From a virus, in IMG/VR virus record IMGVR_UViG_3300047172_000213, positions 1 to 64,000 of that record: a stretch of DNA of 64,000 bases; one strand, given 5' to 3'. A program made the position numbers and the translations under genes. Positions 63,311 to 64,000 of this stretch are shown here, one piece after another. The notes below the pieces were generated by a model. That model was not told the DNA's origin, did not search any database, and saw only the letters and a program-made list of their open reading frames with translations. The first letter of the stretch is position 1; each line of letters begins with the position of its first letter.

Positions 63311-64000
63311 CTAGATCGTGAGGGTCAAGCGAATGTAGTTGCAGGGGTAGGGCACGTCGAGCGTGACGTCGACGAGGACGGTGTCAGGCTCCGCGGTGTC
63401 CTGCACCAGGTTGTTCAGGTTGGCGCCGATGATGACGCCGGAGTCCGTGAGGAATCCGAGCAGACCCTGGATGACATGGCCCAGGGAGTCGAGGAAGCCC
63501 TGGGTGATGTTGAAGCGCCCGATGTAGTTCTTGAGGCCCTGCCTCATGAACTTCGCCACGAAGTCGACGACCTTCGTGATCGAGTCGGTGCGCGTCTCGA
63601 TGGACGTCATGTCCGTCGTCAGCGCCATGCGGCTGATGAGCGGAGCACCCGGGGTGTCCTGGACGATGATGTAGTTGCCGCCCGCAGCCATCACGTTGTA
63701 CTGGCTGTTGCTGAAGCCCTTCACCGTTCCGTTGACGCCGGTGAAGCCGGTCATCGGGAAGTTGGTGAAGGACTGCTGCGGGGGCTGCTGAGCGATCATC
63801 CCCACGATGGCTGCGTTCAGGTAGAACGCGTCGATGAGCTCCTGGTTGCCGTTGATGGTGGCCGAACAAGTATCGGGGAACGTCGTCCACACGCGGCGGT
63901 CGGCGTAGCCCTGTGCGGTCTGCTGAACGGCGAGCGCGATGGCGTTGAGGTCCGGCGTCACGCCGTCGCTCAGCACCAGCTCTGCTCCGCGGATGCGGAT
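63311..64000 (-). CDS. Tail sheath protein, C-terminal part (5' end outside window)
   Basis: The frame runs through the right edge (codons continue before MLSDGVTPDL). The visible 230 residues match the C-terminal sheath domain: ELIDAFYLNAAIVGMIAQQP, PQQSFTNFPMTGF, NYIIVQDTPGAPLISRMALT, TDMTSIETRTDSITKVVDFV and the final VDVTLDVPYPCNYIRLTLTI. Contractile sheath proteins insert this end into the tail tube array, so the virus has a contractile tail. Confidence 0.9.
   Translation of the reverse strand: MRIRGAELVLSDGVTPDLNAIALAVQQTAQGYADRRVWTTFPDTCSATINGNQELIDAFYLNAAIVGMIAQQPPQQSFTNFPMTGFTGVNGTVKGFSNSQYNVMAAGGNYIIVQDTPGAPLISRMALTTDMTSIETRTDSITKVVDFVAKFMRQGLKNYIGRFNITQGFLDSLGHVIQGLLGFLTDSGVIIGANLNNLVQDTAEPDTVLVDVTLDVPYPCNYIRLTLTI

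Noticed and set aside
1-64000. CRISPR arrays, insertion sequences, integrase or attachment sites
   Set aside because: No regularly spaced direct repeats, transposase or recombinase motifs, or terminal inverted repeats were seen on reading both strands.

Overview
The window is part of the genome of a large tailed bacteriophage with a contractile tail (myovirus morphology). The deciding evidence is the C-terminal part of a tail sheath protein at the right edge, a tail-tube-like protein after it, a roughly 1,190-residue tape-measure-like protein, large hub/baseplate-like virion proteins, and many short overlapping genes. The DNA is GC-rich and gene-dense. There is no integrase, repressor, insertion sequence or CRISPR array. 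The host cannot be named from the sequence; a GC-rich bacterium is likely.

Most genes lie on the minus strand and read right to left. 63.3-59.1 kb: sheath, an HNH endonuclease, a tube-like protein and further virion proteins. 59.1-54.1 kb: mixed strands, with a papain-like peptidase, a lipoprotein and a histone-H1-like protein. 54.1-50 kb: nucleotide metabolism (dCMP deaminase, dNMP kinase), small conserved phage proteins and a lytic transglycosylase. 49.5-40.5 kb: a long run of overlapping genes of mostly unknown role, several with Cys-pair zinc motifs, plus a GroES-like co-chaperonin and a ribbon-helix-helix protein. 40.5-35.7 kb: an island of plus-strand genes, most with their own promoter and terminator (orphan receiver domain, collagen-like lipoprotein, acetyltransferase). 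35.6-27 kb: tape measure and large tail proteins. 26.7-26.2 kb: two tRNA-like genes beside a peptidyl-tRNA-hydrolase-2-like gene. 25.8-20.1 kb: a block of proteins sharing a short F-x-D-E-L-E-K-I segment, one of them a shortened helicase. 19.9-11.2 kb: a sigma factor, virion fibre-like proteins and unknowns. 10.2-4 kb: a Dda/RecD-like helicase, a glycosyltransferase and a lysis-like plus-strand cluster. 4.2-0.7 kb: a 1,169-residue virion protein.

Three observations stand out. (1) A promoter not matching the usual sigma70 boxes, CAA-N16-GGGATAAG, stands before most plus-strand transcription units (seven copies with exact spacing, one with N17, two with only the downstream box); the encoded sigma factor is the obvious candidate reader. 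(2) A short acidic segment recurs in consecutive genes at 20-25.8 kb and may be a capsid-targeting tag. (3) Several adjacent reading frames look like single genes interrupted by one-base shifts or like genes lacking a normal start; these are either assembly errors, long overlaps or frameshifting, and deserve resequencing.
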